From Chiua virens (Eukaryota; Basidiomycota; Agaricomycetes; Boletales; Boletaceae), in assembly GCA_019787685.1 (NCBI GenBank), contig JAHNUO010000009.1, forward strand, positions 1,488,001-1,552,000: a stretch of 64,000 bases of DNA, read 5' to 3'. The position numbers and the translations under genes are program-made. Positions within the stretch are counted from its first letter, which is position 1, and each line of letters opens with the position of its first letter. Below the pieces are notes generated by a model. That model had not been told where the DNA came from and searched no databases. It worked only from the letters and a program-made list of their open reading frames with translations. Shown here in pieces: positions 12,837-25,288 of the stretch.

Positions 12837-14047
12837 ATGTCCCGCGCTCTCGGAGCCGCATTCCTCAGCCATCAGGTCGAGCAGCTCGAAAAGACAGTCA
12901 CACGCGGACCTGCTTCCGGGAACTGGAGAGATCGTCGCCAGCCCCAAGCCGACCTAGGTGCCCATCCAAACCAGAACCGTCGTACTACCACAGTCACCCA
13001 CGGTCCGAAGCAGCGCTCTCCTTCCGTTCAGAAACAGACCAAGAAGGAGCACACAGACAGAGAGAGAGACCACACAGAACAGAGACACAGGGACAAACCG
13101 CGCAGGTCGAGCGACGGCGTGGCGGACAAGGATGCAGATCTTGTCGTTGTCGACGCAAGCGTGTTAGTCCATGCGCTTCACCAGGTAAAGAAATGGTGCA
13201 GGGAAGGTCGAGAAGAGATTGTCATCGTCCCTCTCGAAGGTCCGTCCCCCCATATTTCCTACGTGTGCGTTTGACGCTCATTGACATCGGCGTAGCGCTC
13301 AATACGCTCGACCTCCTCAAGAAAGGCACCAGCCCAGTCGCCCAGAGAGCTCGCGCTGCTTCTAGAATACTTGAAGCAAAGGTTGGGACAAATCCCCGCA
13401 TTCGAGTCCAACGCGATGATGCTTTTGTACCGTGGGACAAAATTGGGTTCAAAGACCCCGTCACCGATGACGACAAGGACAAACCCGCAGCTCAGGCCCT
13501 ACACCTTTCCGGATCTCCAGAGTGGGTCAGGAGGATGATATGTTGCGCTCGCTGGGAAATCGATCATGCCCTTTCGACCCTTGACAAACCCGCTCTCAAG
13601 GATCCCAAGGTCGTTCTCGCCGTCCTATCCCACACCTCTGCCCAAGCTCAAGTCGACAGGGCCGCCCCAGAGTCTACCTCGGAACTATCCTCTCCTGTCC
13701 CACTCCCAGCCCCCAGTCCCCATTCCCACAGATACGAACCTCGTTCCGCTGGCATTCTGATCGGCCACTGGGCAACGCGCGCTGGCATTCCGATACTCGA
13801 GTTCAACTCGACTCCTATGCAATCTGCTGCTCCTGCGCAACATCGGGGTGCCGAAGACGATGAGAGGGGAAAACGACCACCTGGACGCGGTAGGATCAAC
13901 TCACACAGTGGTAGTGGCCCTCCCACGCGTGGGACAGGTCTTGTCGAACGTCCACCCGCTGTCATGCAGATGATGGAGGTGGTGGCTCAACCTAGCAAGG
14001 TCGTCAGGGTCCTAGCGAGGGGCGAGAAACTGGAACCTGACCCATGA
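12837..14047 (+). CDS. PIN-domain protein
   Basis: PIN domains are Mg-dependent ribonuclease folds. Two exons (12837-13239 and 13296-14047, 56-base intron) give 384 residues. Residues 1-99 are polar, basic and probably disordered. The PIN-like domain starts at about residue 100 with D-A-D-L-V-V-V-D-A-S-V-L-V-H-A-L. It continues V-I-V-P-L-E, then across the intron A-L-N-T-L-D-L-L-K-K-G, and on to I-R-V-Q. The first strand with Asp and the V-P-L-E-x-L-x-x-L-D-x-L-K segment match the SMG5/SMG6-like group of PIN proteins. Residues after about 260 are Pro/Ser-rich and look disordered. A role in RNA decay is inferred from the family only. I did not find a tetratricopeptide or 14-3-3-like region, so this is not a full SMG6. 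Confidence 0.75.
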
Positions 14048-15046
14048 GCATTATATGACATCAAAGGTGGCGCATTTTATGATTCACATGCCATTGTAAA
14101 ACTAAATTCACGCAATAGATCAATTCGAGTCTCGACTTTCAGGGCTTGCCTGCTTCCTCCTCTCCCATGGCGATTATAGACGGGACACTGTTGTGTTCTT
14201 GCCAGGCTGCAGAGTCTTGCCTTTGCAAGAGCGCCTGGATAAGACTGTTCATCGTCCATCCGAGGACATTTCGTATGCACTTGGGTGCTTTGGTGATCTG
14301 ACGCTCGTTCCAGGGCCAAAATCATTTGGGTTATCCATGGAGCTTGTGGGTTACCATCACCCCTATGGTCTCGTAACGTGAACCTGCGGACTATCTCATG
14401 CCAATCCTTATGTACCCTTCCAAACTTTTCCGCATCCGAGTCTTGTCGTGGTTGTACGTGATCCAATATACGCTGTATGCTAGTATCCGAGCTCGGTTTA
14501 GACTTGTTGAAAGTTTTTCCGAGTTCCCCCACCCGTGAGTCAATTGTACAAATGACTTGATTTGCCACATCATATATCATTCTTGTATGGGAAGTCTCCA
14601 GAATGTTTATTTTTAAGGCTGCAGCCAAACAACCAAGTCAACGACGGCGACACTGACATTGTGGGAGGAAACGCACAAAATGGGCCTCCCCTTGTCCGCG
14701 TGTCCCCGATTTTCCCGACAAGAGCTGTTATTGGTATCTAATCCCTTTCCAGCGCCGCACGCCACCGTTATGCACTCTTCCGCCAAGAAACCGTGGGGCC
14801 GGCAACGTTACTCATTGAACGTAGTCGGAGACTGTTCGGATCAATTTGTTCACTTCCTGGTTGGCTGATGTGATCCAGCGCACCTTTTATATTAGCACAT
14901 CCTATCTGCAGTGAATCGAGACGTCTCAAATCCCCCTCGGGGATATGCTCCTTGGAGATAATCTTCTTTGCAGACCGCTCCTTTTGTTCCTCTCACCGAC
15001 TTGTTTATAGTGATCTTCTCTTTCTTTCATACTCCTCTCGGCAAGG
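14048..15046. other. intergenic, no gene recognised
   Basis: A 183-codon open frame runs on the minus strand (14077-14628), but it has no recognisable domain, so I do not call it a gene. Nothing else stands out. Confidence 0.5.
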
Positions 15047-16797
15047 ATGGCATCGTTGGTCAATGCGGAACGTCTAGAAGCGACGCAGTTCATGAGCGGT
15101 AAGTTGCTTTGGATACGGAGCAATGGATCCCTTTTTGTGCGGATGCGTATGCTGACCTTTTCCCGGTCTAGTGATCGGGCTAACCGTATGTCTCCCTGAT
15201 TCTCAAAGCACGTCGTCCTTTTGCCTGATGCCACGCCTTTTGTTCGATCATCGATGCTAAATCGCACGCTCGCTACGGTAACACTCTCGGCGCCGACTTC
15301 AGGTACTGCTCTGGGATCATATCTTGACGTTTCCAGACGAGGTGCGGTTGATATGGTCTGCAAGACTGTCCGTGCCCAAAGTCTTGTTCTTCTTCAACCG
15401 GTACATGGTCCCGCTTGTGATGATCGTTCAGTTTCATGGTGCGTGCGCGAGGGCTCGAGTCATTTTTGATATCGTCCTTGCTGGTGGCTCACGCTCTGGC
15501 TGTCTCTCTCCTTTTCGTGTCTTCGTAGAGTTCAGTGGACTGTCGACGTCCTTATCCCTCGAGGTGAGTGTCTGATTCCGTCTGCTGATGTGGGGTCGTC
15601 GTGATTCATATTTGGGATAGTTGTGAGTCGGTTGTTGGGGAACGTTCGATCACGTCTGATGCTATGCACCGCCATTTCATTGTTCAGTTGCAAAGTTTGG
15701 TATGCCATCACTATCTCCGTTGGCATGCTGTCCATCGCGATCAGTAATTGTGAGTCATACACGACGCCCATAACAAATCCTGTGCATCATCTGGACTGAT
15801 CAACCCTAGTCTTGGTATTGCTTCGATTATGGGTCCTATGGGGCCGGTGTCCACGGTTGATTATAGGCACCCTCGTGTTCTTTATCGCAACGCAATGCGT
15901 GTCGTTGAGTTTGCTGGGCTATGTCATTCACAAGTTGCTACGTGCGTCCAATTCCCACAGCCTGCTGAACAGTTGATGGACTGATCCTTTGCCTTCAGCA
16001 ACACTCGAATTCAACCCGCGTCGCCACATATGTGCGCCTGTCACGAGGGCCCCATTCGTGTTGCTGTGGAGTCCCGGGGTGCGCAAGGCCATTTGCGCTA
16101 GACGTGTCGTACTCATCATACCTGCCTTTAGATGGCGTTCGAGCTCATGATTTTCTTCACGATGCTATGGAATGCCCTCGATCGACCACGATCTCGCAAA
16201 ACAGGGGTGGCAAAAATTTTGTACCGGGATGGGAGTTTGTTCTTTCTGGTGCGTGTGCCTGCACTCCTTGCTCTCGAGTCATGACTCGGCACGCTCATGA
16301 CGCACGTTCTTGATAGGTCTTATTCGGTAAATCTTCACATTTATTTTCTCGATTGATGTCAGATCGAACTGACGTGGCATTGTTCAGTATCGCGTCTGCT
16401 TAATATGCTCGTGTCCATAATCGCACCGGTGAGCCGGAGCAGTAATCCACCAAGACGTCTGACGGTTCTGATGTTCTGATATCGGTGAACCAGGCTTCGC
16501 TTCTCTTTGTGGGTGTCTTGTAGGTTATCCTCTTTTTTTCGATATTCGACTTCGTTGTTTGGGTTCCTGACACATCATCGATGCAGTTTCATTTGGAGCA
16601 TCTCCAACATTACGCTTTCGCGGCTCGTTTTGAAATTGCGTCGGCTATCGACGCCGGCTGTGGATGACGAGCAAGAGGATGCTGAAACAGCTCTGGAGGA
16701 TGTGGAACACACAGAATTGCCCGTGTTGCCACGACATGGAAGCGGCGGTGGGCAGAGTGATTCAGATCCGGAATCGCCGCACAAGCTAGTGCTATGA
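15047..16797 (+). CDS. DUF6533-type seven-pass membrane protein
   Basis: Exon 1 (15047-15098), a 14-base exon 2 (15172-15185) and exon 3 (15303-15438) join to read F-M-S-V-I-G-L-T-V-L-L-W-D-H-I-L-T-F, then P-D-E-V-R-L-I-W, the classic DUF6533 N-terminus. Further exons give V-W-Y-A-I-T-I-S-V-G (about 15690), L-V-L-L-R-L-W-V-L-W-G-R (about 15815), F-E-L-M-I-F-F-T-M-L-W (about 16140) with Y-R-D-G-S-L-F-F-L, and S-R-L-L-N-M-L-V-S-I. The last exon (about 16585) reads I-S-N-I-T-L-S-R-L-V-L-K-L-R-R followed by an acidic tail ending at 16797. This order of membrane segments and the Y-R-D-G and S-R-L-L motifs is diagnostic of the family. Function and ligand are unknown. Unlike the copy at 1.75 kb, every segment can be read, with the donors and acceptors at the expected places. 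Confidence 0.8.
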
Positions 16798-19040
16798 GGC
16801 AAAGACCATTGTTCAATCTGTTTTAGGCTTGCATGCTCTCCCGGGTTTTTCCCCTGCGCTCCTTTCTCCCTCTACGCTCATTGCATGACGCGATGTTGAC
16901 ACCCCATCCTCCGCGGTCACTCGGAGCGCCCTGCCACGTCGTGGCTGAACACTCGAGACACATTCGCTTAGTTATCCGGTGTGCCTTCCTTCCCCACACG
17001 AACGCATCGCCTTGTCCGTCCCTATCATCTTTCCCCATCCCCATCCCTGTTTCAATGCATCATCTCGCGCGGTGTTGTCGTCGTCGATAAAGTGTAAGAT
17101 GTCCCTTGTGTATCATACCAACCACTCGCGTCCCCCGAACCACGCGTCCTCATTCCTCATTCCCATATCTATCGGTCGTTCATTGCGATCGTTTTCTTCA
17201 ATCGTCTTTCGTTCTCGTCTTGTCCAACGGTCTTTGTCAAGATTGCTTTGATTTTCGAATTCACCGGTGGATCGATCGTGTTTAATTAGTACATTACATG
17301 GAGGATGGAAACATTAATGGTTAAATGGTTTTATTTCTGGTCAGCTCGACACTGCCAACTCTTTATCGACGGGGATGAACGTTGTGAAACTGATGAGCAT
17401 CTTCTCGATACGTTCTTTGGAATGTGTCAGTCATCGACGAGATGGACGTACGACATGCATACACCTCGTTGCCGGTTGTCTTTGGATGTGCTTGTACATA
17501 CCAGTTCAAACTCGGAAGTCATAACTGTGACGAAGCGAGCTCAAGCCTCGCTTTAGACGCGGGCGATACTGCGCGCGAGGGCATCGCGGTATATTGCTTG
17601 GCCCGGCAGAATCCAAGGCTGTGATCGTTGATCGTGCACTTGACTCATCGTGTCCCGTTTCTCGACGTTTCGATTCATAGACACCTGGGCGAGTTGCTGT
17701 ATCCCTGTGGGTAGAGAAGGACGCCTACCTGGTCGCATCATCGGGACAGAATGGTCACGCAAAATTCGCGATACATGTCAGAGTGGCAATGGTCTGTTGA
17801 AAGGATCGCAAGTGCGAGAGTCGAGTTTCACCAAGGCGCGTTTCAGCTGGAGTCAGGCAACCCCACTCAGATAAAGGCTGTTCTTAGTCTTTCTATCACG
17901 CATCTACTGTCTTGCTCGTGAATCATACAATGTATTATAATATTAACATGTTACATAATCAATTTATTGCTCGGGGTCCAGGTCTGCCCGCAGGGCCGTT
18001 AAATTGACAGAACAGGAAACCGGGTCTGGAATCTGCTAGCTGTGTGTAGACATCCCCTTTCGATTTCCTTGCATGAACATCTTTGCAGGGTTGATGCACG
18101 AATGCAATGATATGAGCGACACCGTCCCTCGGGGCGAAATCCAGCTGGAGTCCGAGACTTTTGGGTCGGTTACGAGTCGTAAGAGCTTGGAGCACAGCCA
18201 CCTTGAAACCGGTAGCAGACGTGAATTAGTATGAGGGTTGAGCAGAGCGAGGCGACGTGGAAGAACGGGGCGGGATCAGTAGCAGGAAAAATGCAAGCGC
18301 AAGGACTCAAAATAAGCGCAATGTGAAGAAGCGGAGAACCGTGACGGTCGTGTGAGTATCGGTTGGCTCGGCCCCGACCTTTTCTTCTCATGGACGCGAA
18401 GGTCAAAACTGAATTCTGACGAGCAGCCTCAGCAGTGGTGCTACTAGTGAACATTGGAAAGTGAACTTCAGCTGTTGGGACGAGTCCAAGTCTGCAATTT
18501 GCAAAGTGTCAATTGCCCGGAGCCGAGCCTGCTCGGAGATGAACCGACGCGGAGGTCTCAGCAATAGTACTGGGCAGTTCCTGGATCTTGTCCTAGCGCA
18601 ACCACCGATCCGCCCAAGACGTTCAAATTCTCCTGGTCTGGACATTCACGCGCTGGTCACTGAAGTCGAACTTCTTTCGGCGCACTATTCCATCGAGACT
18701 GCTGTCATTGACAATCTCGGGTGCCGCCCACCGCGGCCTAAGGCCTAAGGTGCTACGTATGCGGCCGCCGAGACAGAGACAGGGCACGGAAATGAGACTG
18801 TACCGAAACTCAGTCCGGTAGTACTCACGTTTCTCGCGGAGCAGAATGAGGCGAGTCGGATCCAATTCCAGTTGTGTCGCCATTCCTGTTGACCCCTGCG
18901 TTTCTTTCCTGCATCTCTACATCTTTTGTGGATCGGTCCTTCGTAGCGCGAATGACAGGACATCGTTGCGTTAGTGAACAAGCCCGTGGTGACAGTCCCC
19001 GACAACCTCCCGTTCAAACGGTACTCTACTTCTTTCGTCG
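16798..19040. other. no gene recognised
   Basis: Open frames here are short and carry no domain. On the minus strand near 18830-18883 there is an ATG-initiated stretch ending at a good GTGAGT donor, which could be a first exon, but I could not find a convincing second exon. Confidence 0.45.
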
Positions 19041-19069
19041 TCTCATCTCTTCAAGATCTACATTTTCGT

Positions 19070-20850
19070 CACGTCGACCAGTTCATCTCATAATGCTCAC
19101 CTTCTCGCTTGGCAACTATCTGGTTGATCCTCTGCCGCAGCCTACAACCATGTACTCTCCGCTTCCGCGCAAGCAAGGTGCATCGAAATTGACGTGTGGT
19201 GGGACGCTCGTCCTGAGTGGGGAATTCCAATTATGACACATGGATGGACGTTAAGCAGGAGCGTGCCATTTGTGGATGTATGCGTGGCAATTTGGGAGGG
19301 TTTGGATGGGGAAGACGACGGCAGAGACTGGCCGGTCTGCGTCAGCTTCGAATGTCACGTTCCTGCGGCGCACTAAAACGAATTGGTACGGATCATGGTC
19401 GAATGCTGGGGTGAAGGAGGGTATATGCATCGAAATGGTAACACCAAGGCAGCTTTGGGGACGGATCGTGCTCATGGTACGTTCTGGTTTGTGTTTGTGT
19501 TCTGGAATCGCCTCCTCTTCTTGCCTGTCGATTGACATCCTAAGAATGGACCGTGGTTCTATTTAGATCGAATGTTATCCGAAGGAGATGCTCGACGAAC
19601 TCAGGGAAGACATGATTTCGGACTCAGTGTGCGAAGGGTTCGATGATGAAGCATGGGTAGTATTGGAAAAGGCTGATGATGCGTACGAGTTCAGCACCAT
19701 GGACGCTACACTCTCAGCCCCCCAAAATCACAGACTCTCTTGCGAAGCATAAAACCACCGAAATTATGGTGGTGCTAAGGTACTTTTCCCAACTCGCTAT
19801 GCATTCAATTCACATCCAACGTCACCTCAACGTCAACGAAAAACTAGTTCCACGCCACTCTTCTCACCTCTCAGATCTCTTACATCACGTACGCATCACC
19901 CACGTCGAGTCTACCCACACGGACTCCGTGTGACCTGGTCTAACCTCGATCCGTTACTGCTCTGGCGGGGTGGGACTCATATGGCGTGTCTGAATTGGCA
20001 AACGTTGAATACGACGATGAGGTTGAACGAGGCCATGTTCGGGGGGACAGCAGGATGATTACTGATGCCTGATCTCGCGGTTGAATATAGCACTGAGAGT
20101 GGAAACGGCAAGACGAGAAGGAGGTTCATCGCGCGGGTGGTCGGGTTGGGTGCACGTGAGTTGACTCCACGATATCATACTCTCTCGGAGAAATTTATTT
20201 CCCTCTTTGCATTGCAGTACCCCCGACCCGCTCGACTTTGACTTTGTAAGTTCCTGTCTCGCCGAACTGTTGCATCGCGATGGAATACATACCTGGGAGA
20301 GTGGCCTTGCCATCGTCCAGCCTGCCGCTACATCCGCGAATAACGATGTGGTGCATCTCACTTGGGACCAAACCTTCGAATCATCTTTTGACGCAGACTC
20401 GTTGGCATTCATCCAGTACAGGTTTTATTCCGTTTCGTCTTTATCCTTCAATGGGCATCTCATGAAGGATAAATCCAGGTTCAAGATTGTACGTTGCCGA
20501 CACAGAACGGTACGGCAAGACGAAGACCTGGCCGTGTTTTGTTCGAGATTGGATCGGCCTAGTAGGCTCGGACGTCGGATCTCGTGCACGAATTCCAATA
20601 CACGCCGGGTACGTCCACAGTCGCAAACAGGAAGGTGGGGAAGGCTGGGTCGAATGTGATTTTTTTCCCTTTCCACCCAGCAATGTTATTTGGAGTTAAG
20701 AGTGTGGGAGGATTGAGAATGTTGAGTGGGCGACAGGATTATCAAGACTCGCCCTGTTGTCGTAGGGTGCTGTCACGCTTGTATGATTTTTCAGACACCC
20801 GTGCCCGTTCCCATAGAAGTTCGCTCCGAGGCCGGGGGACGAAGGGATGG
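19070..20850 (+). pseudogene. phosphoinositide phospholipase C (delta-type), broken
   Basis: All core PI-PLC parts are present in order. The X box has S-S-H-N-A-H-L-L (first catalytic His) and R-C-I-E-I-D-V-W (about 19180), then I-M-T-H-G-W-T-L (second His), V-C-V-S-F-E-C-H-V-P and E-L-V-R-I-M-V-E. After a shift of frame come P-R-Q-L-W-G-R-I-V-L-M and an intron at about 19478-19566. The Y box reads Y-P-H-G-L-R-V, S-N-L-D-P and M-A-C-L-N-W-Q-T (19.9-20.0 kb). A C2 part has V-V-H-L-T-W-D-Q-T-F-E (about 20350), and a terminal L-Y-D-F lies at 20.78 kb. In-frame stops at 19125 (TGA) and 19374 (TAA), a frameshift around 19420 and further breaks before the Y box show it cannot make a full enzyme. 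No PH or EF-hand region was recognised upstream. Confidence 0.75.
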
Positions 20851-21812
20851 CACATCAGAGGTTCGCATTGTTAATTTATTTTCTGGATCCCCTGACCTGC
20901 GACATACCTTCATTCCGTCTCTTGGCTACATATGTAGGTTGGGATCCAATTTGGATCGATTCAAGACCGTATTTCTGCCCATCAAACTCTAACAGTGAAC
21001 AGGAGTTAAAGGTAACGTCGATGTGATTGAAGTTCCCGCTGTCAAATTCAACATTATGCGCATATTATCGCCACGCTTGCTTCGCTTGTCTGAAGGCTTG
21101 GAGCTCTGCAGCTGTGCTCATTTCTCGCACTGTTTATGCCATTGCAGCTGCCAGACCCTGGACCGCACTCTGAACCCCTGGAACTTCAAAGTCGCCCTAC
21201 ATGCTAGGGCATTCGCCTTGCTGGAGCATCAATGAAGAATTCTGAATGAGGAAAAGTATGTACACAAATGAAGACAAAAAAGGAAAGCTGGTGGATACAA
21301 GAGCTGGATAACGATCAATGATATACCTTTATCGTAAGTTCTGTTCTGTTCAGCTAAACTTGGTCCATCTCGCGGCATGCGGGAATATCATTAAGGCAAT
21401 TCGATGTCGAGTCCAGTGGGAACGTGTGGAAGCTGCGTCGTCAAAGCAACACCGTCGGAAGCACATTCGTCTTGATTGCTACTCGCGGATAAGTTATACG
21501 CATCAACGGACCTCCGAGTTATCACCAGACGTACCACAGGGCACGAGAGTGAAGGAGCGATCTGACCGCCCTACACGATGCAATTGCGCTGACATTAATC
21601 GAATTCAGTAAATCCTTTCAATCTGTTCAAATTGATGTTATACCTAGCTGTCATTCCTGAACAACGTCGTCACCCATGCCACACGAGGCGAAATTGTGAA
21701 CCGCCGACTCACCCAAGAGGCTAGTTATCCCAACCATAGCTGATGTGCGTTAAGTTGTACAGAATTACGAAAAGCCTATGGGCACACCTTCGGAACCAAG
21801 CAGTGCAAAAAC
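20851..21812. other. intergenic, no gene recognised
   Basis: This stretch lies between the phospholipase relic and the convergent membrane-protein gene. I see no coding or structural feature. Confidence 0.5.
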
Positions 21813-23125
21813 CTACAGGTAAATTTGAGTATATGGCAAAGGATTGAGTGCACTAATCCAGACCGTTGGCGGGATATTTGTCATTACCGCAAGAGCAAAG
21901 TAAAAGAGATGTTGCGAGCACAGACGCTCCTCTAAGACAGATTTCTTGTACGATTTATTCGACAACTTCACAGTGGACAATACCAACAGCAGAAAGTCAT
22001 ACCACATGGCTGTCAACATACCAATCACAACACCACCTAATAAAATGGTGCATAACTCACTGTACATATAGATTCCCGCATTTATTGGAAGTGACACGAT
22101 GTAGTCGGAGCAAGCGCCAATGGAGTTGGTGGTGGGCTTGATGTTCACCCAATCTGAGAGCAGAATATGGAATTTAGTGAACACTGAGGATACGCTCTTA
22201 CCTATTATTATCATGGTCCAGTGACCAACTGCAGCGAGAAGCACGAGAATATGAACCAGGCGGGAGTCTTTCCAGATCATCCATCTGTATGGTTCATCAG
22301 GTGTTAGATGTTCAACGTATACAATTTCTAGACTCACGTGCGAATCATGAAGTTGGTCGATGAACATGCTATAGCAATTCCTCCAGTTCCCTAAGGTAGC
22401 ACGCGTCAACCCGAATACCTCCAAATTCAACCTTGACGGAGACCCTTGACTTACTAATATTAAGATGCTACCAGCTAGTCGATTAATTGAGCTGCTTGGA
22501 ATGCTCAACACGTAGGAGAACTGACCTTGACAATCAATGTGATCGGATAATGGAGTTTGCTCGATCGCACTGCATGCAATGGGGAATGAACTTTCGTGGT
22601 TAATGGTTGTCCCCAGATATGACTCACAGCAAAATGAGGTCGATCAAAAGAAATGACCTTCCAATGAGATATGGAATCTTCAAGCGCGGACATTGATTCA
22701 AGACCGTGACAATGCTAAGGCGTGACTACTTACAAGTGGCCAGCGAAAGGGTAGACTTCGACGAATAGTGGTGTATTCTATATCAAGATTTTGGAAATAT
22801 TCCCACCTAGACAACAGGATTCAATGGCTCGAAAGCGCGCCCCGTTTTTCTACGACGAGAAAGCATGAACGTACCCATAAGCGCCCAGCAGCAAAAATAT
22901 CACATTCCCATAAGCTGCAGATATGCAAGCCTCTACAGCTGGGTCTTGCCACCAGTGAACCATTGTTCAGCCAATAGCGGCGCCGTGCAGTTTTCCAGAT
23001 CCTCTGAAGCCTGTTGGAAAGCACCGAAAAAAGAGAAGAGGATAAAAACACCCGCCAAGACTACTAACGCTTCACGCCATCTCCCCAAGTTTCGGATAAT
23101 ATTTATTATCGTCGCGCCCGAGCGT
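21813..23125 (-). CDS. multi-pass membrane protein of a fungal seven-TM family
   Basis: Reading the minus strand, exons near 23090-22990 encode W-R-E-A-L-V-V-L-A-G-V-F-I-L-F-S-F-F. A loop V-H-W-W-Q-D-P-A-V-E-A-C follows at about 22950. Then come W-E-Y-F-Q-N-L-D-I-E-Y and P-F-R-W-P-L at about 22780, G-T-G-G-I-A-I-A-C-S-S-T-N at about 22380, and a long 3' part with W-K-D-S-R-L-V-H-I-L, W-Y-D-F-L-L-L-V-L-S and a terminal L-N-P-L-P. Several GT-AG introns of 50-75 bases join these. The pattern resembles basidiomycete transmembrane proteins related to the DUF6533/6534 groups; the function is unknown. The first exon is uncertain and the frame slips between 22985 and 22960, so it may be damaged. Confidence 0.6.
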
Positions 23126-23889
23126 GAATGACGTATTTACGTATCTGACGCAGCCATTGCGACATCATTGTTCCAGTTCCAGCTAAAGGCAGTGTTTATG
23201 AATCATGATGTCGAAACCAACCGATGGATAATGGATGAGCCGCCCAAGTTACCTAGTCCAAGGGTTTGGGACACAAATACCGACAAAGTTCTCTTTATGG
23301 GTTGGGAGGAACCAGCACGTCGGTACCCAACACTCTCACCAGGGGTTGCCTAGGGTCTACCAAGGGTGTGACAGTTGACCCAAGCCTGGTTAGTGTGTAG
23401 GGATGTACGACTTTGGGTCACCTACTAGCAGGCCACGCTAGGACTCAAAATTTCTCCACGTAGTCGCGCCTTGACATCGTGGTGTACCGGACGTCCCAGG
23501 GTCGAGCGAAATTTCCCACTGAGTCCTTCGCCTTCACGGTATGATTCCCGCCCGACCCGGGCCCTCGCCCTCACTGTTCCAGCCACATTGTGGCGCTCCG
23601 CGTCCGCCCCTCTCTTTACCACCTTCAGATCAGAGTCCTGATTCATTGACAATGATGTGTTGATACGGACTTAAAAAGGGAAGTGCGTCAGCTACTGTTG
23701 GATCTGAGTCGATGCTGAGGTATCAGGCTCTAAGCCTTTTCTTGACTGAGTCAACTTGGTGGAGACGAGCCGCTCCGCGAGCTTTCCCACACTGTGGCTC
23801 ATAATGCAGTAAAGAGGATTATGAACACCAGCAAGAGAAGGTAGAAGGCAGACGTACATGCATGCAATTGGCGAATGGGATAACATGGG
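23126..23889. other. no gene recognised
   Basis: Short open frames only. I see no domain or repeat that I can name. Confidence 0.45.
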
Positions 23890-25119
23890 GACTCTGTTCG
23901 AGTACGCGCAACGGAATGAGCCAGATGTCTGCAGGCATTGAGTGGGTCTGACGACAGCTCCAATCCTATCAACGGATCTCTGAAGCATCTCCGGTATGTC
24001 GTATGGAACATACTTGTGATTTCTCAGAATACATGACCGCAAGCATTTGAGATCGCCGATGCCGTTTAATACCGCATCAAGGATCTGTAAATCATCCGTC
24101 AAATAAGTAACAAGCGAAAATGGCCCTAAACCCACGTCAGAGGCTGGTGCAGGGTGTTCATCCGAATCAGATTCGAATTGTAGCATGAGCAAACGAAGAA
24201 GAGGAAGGTCGCCCCATCCAGGGGTATCAAAGGCATTTCCAATTCTTCCCACATATCCTCCTCTGGATCTCCGAGGGGGAGATCAAAGTCAAGTGATAGG
24301 ATCTCTATGGTCTGTGGTGTTTGCTCGAGGACGACATGCGTCTCCTCCAGGATGTGTCAGCCTGAGGGGGATAGTACATGCCTGAAACAAGAAAATTCTG
24401 TGAGAGCAGACTGAGACCACCAGTCCATGTCACTGATAAGTAGAAATGGTGCATCTATGGCTATGATGCGCTTGAAATCGCCAGTGCAAATGGTCATTTG
24501 AAGGCAATTAACGCGGAGTTTGGTGCTTTTCTGAGGTACAGCATCTCGAAGTATAGTTCCTCGAGAAATTCTAGAGGCAAGATTGTACACCAGTGGTCCT
24601 CCAAGTCGTCCATAATGCTGTAACAAAACTTGTGTTCGTGAATGGTCGTCACCTGTGAAAACCCAGCGATATACTCTTTTGGCTCGATCCTATTTTGGAT
24701 TCAAGTATCGGTCCAAGTGTCCGTTTCTGAAATGGCACATTTGGCGAGGGAGATTACGAGAGGCTGGTTCGCGAGAGCAACGTGGTCCCGCTTGAAAGGT
24801 CTTAAATGCCATCAGGTGCAGTGCGTGAATCCTCGTCAAACCCAGGGACAGCGACTCGGAGTTCGACGTATGCAAGAATCCGGGGAAAGCAAACATTGGC
24901 GAAGAATTTGCAAACAGCAAAGAATCTGACAAGTTCCTTGTCATCTAAACGGCCCGGAGAGAGGGGAAAAAGGTGGTCAAATATGAGGTAGACGTCATTT
25001 GGTATCATAGGTACATAGGATTCGAGTGTTTCTCCGTCGCTTTGGAGTTGCAGAGACTGCAGTATGAAAAAAGCGACATTATATTTTCCAGAGCCAAGCG
25101 CAATGGTAAGTTGGAACAA
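23890..25119 (-). pseudogene. F-box/LRR gene relic (copy A)
   Basis: The minus strand encodes an F-box-like start, M-I-P-N-D-V-Y-L-I-F-D-H-L and F-F-A-V-C-K-F-F-A-N-V-C-F-P-R-I (about 24890-25010). Next comes P-L-V-I-S-L-A-K-C (24760), then I-C-T-G-D-F-K-R-I-I-A-I-D-A-P-F-L (24480) and a C-terminal stretch like the intact relative (24090-23950). Frames change several times between these blocks and no single reading joins them. It is a degraded relative of the F-box genes at 30.5 and 50.2 kb. Confidence 0.6.
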
Positions 25120-25288
25120 ACGGGACGCAAGTTGGAAAAGGTCATGAGGCCTGGGCCACTATATATAACGGACAATGACGAATGAATGAAACTATAGGTC
25201 GATAAATATTCCCCAAGTACTAATCGCTAGTTTGAATGAAGGGAAGGAAATGAGACATCAATCGAAGAAAGTTGAATGTAGTACAGCG

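Noticed and set aside
14077..14628. 183-codon open frame on the minus strand
   Set aside because: No recognised domain, no splice partners and no conserved motif; not enough to call a gene.
19122..19140. An 18-base GT...AG stretch that would remove the TGA in the phospholipase X domain
   Set aside because: Far too short for an intron in this organism, and removing it would delete residues that are conserved in the family.
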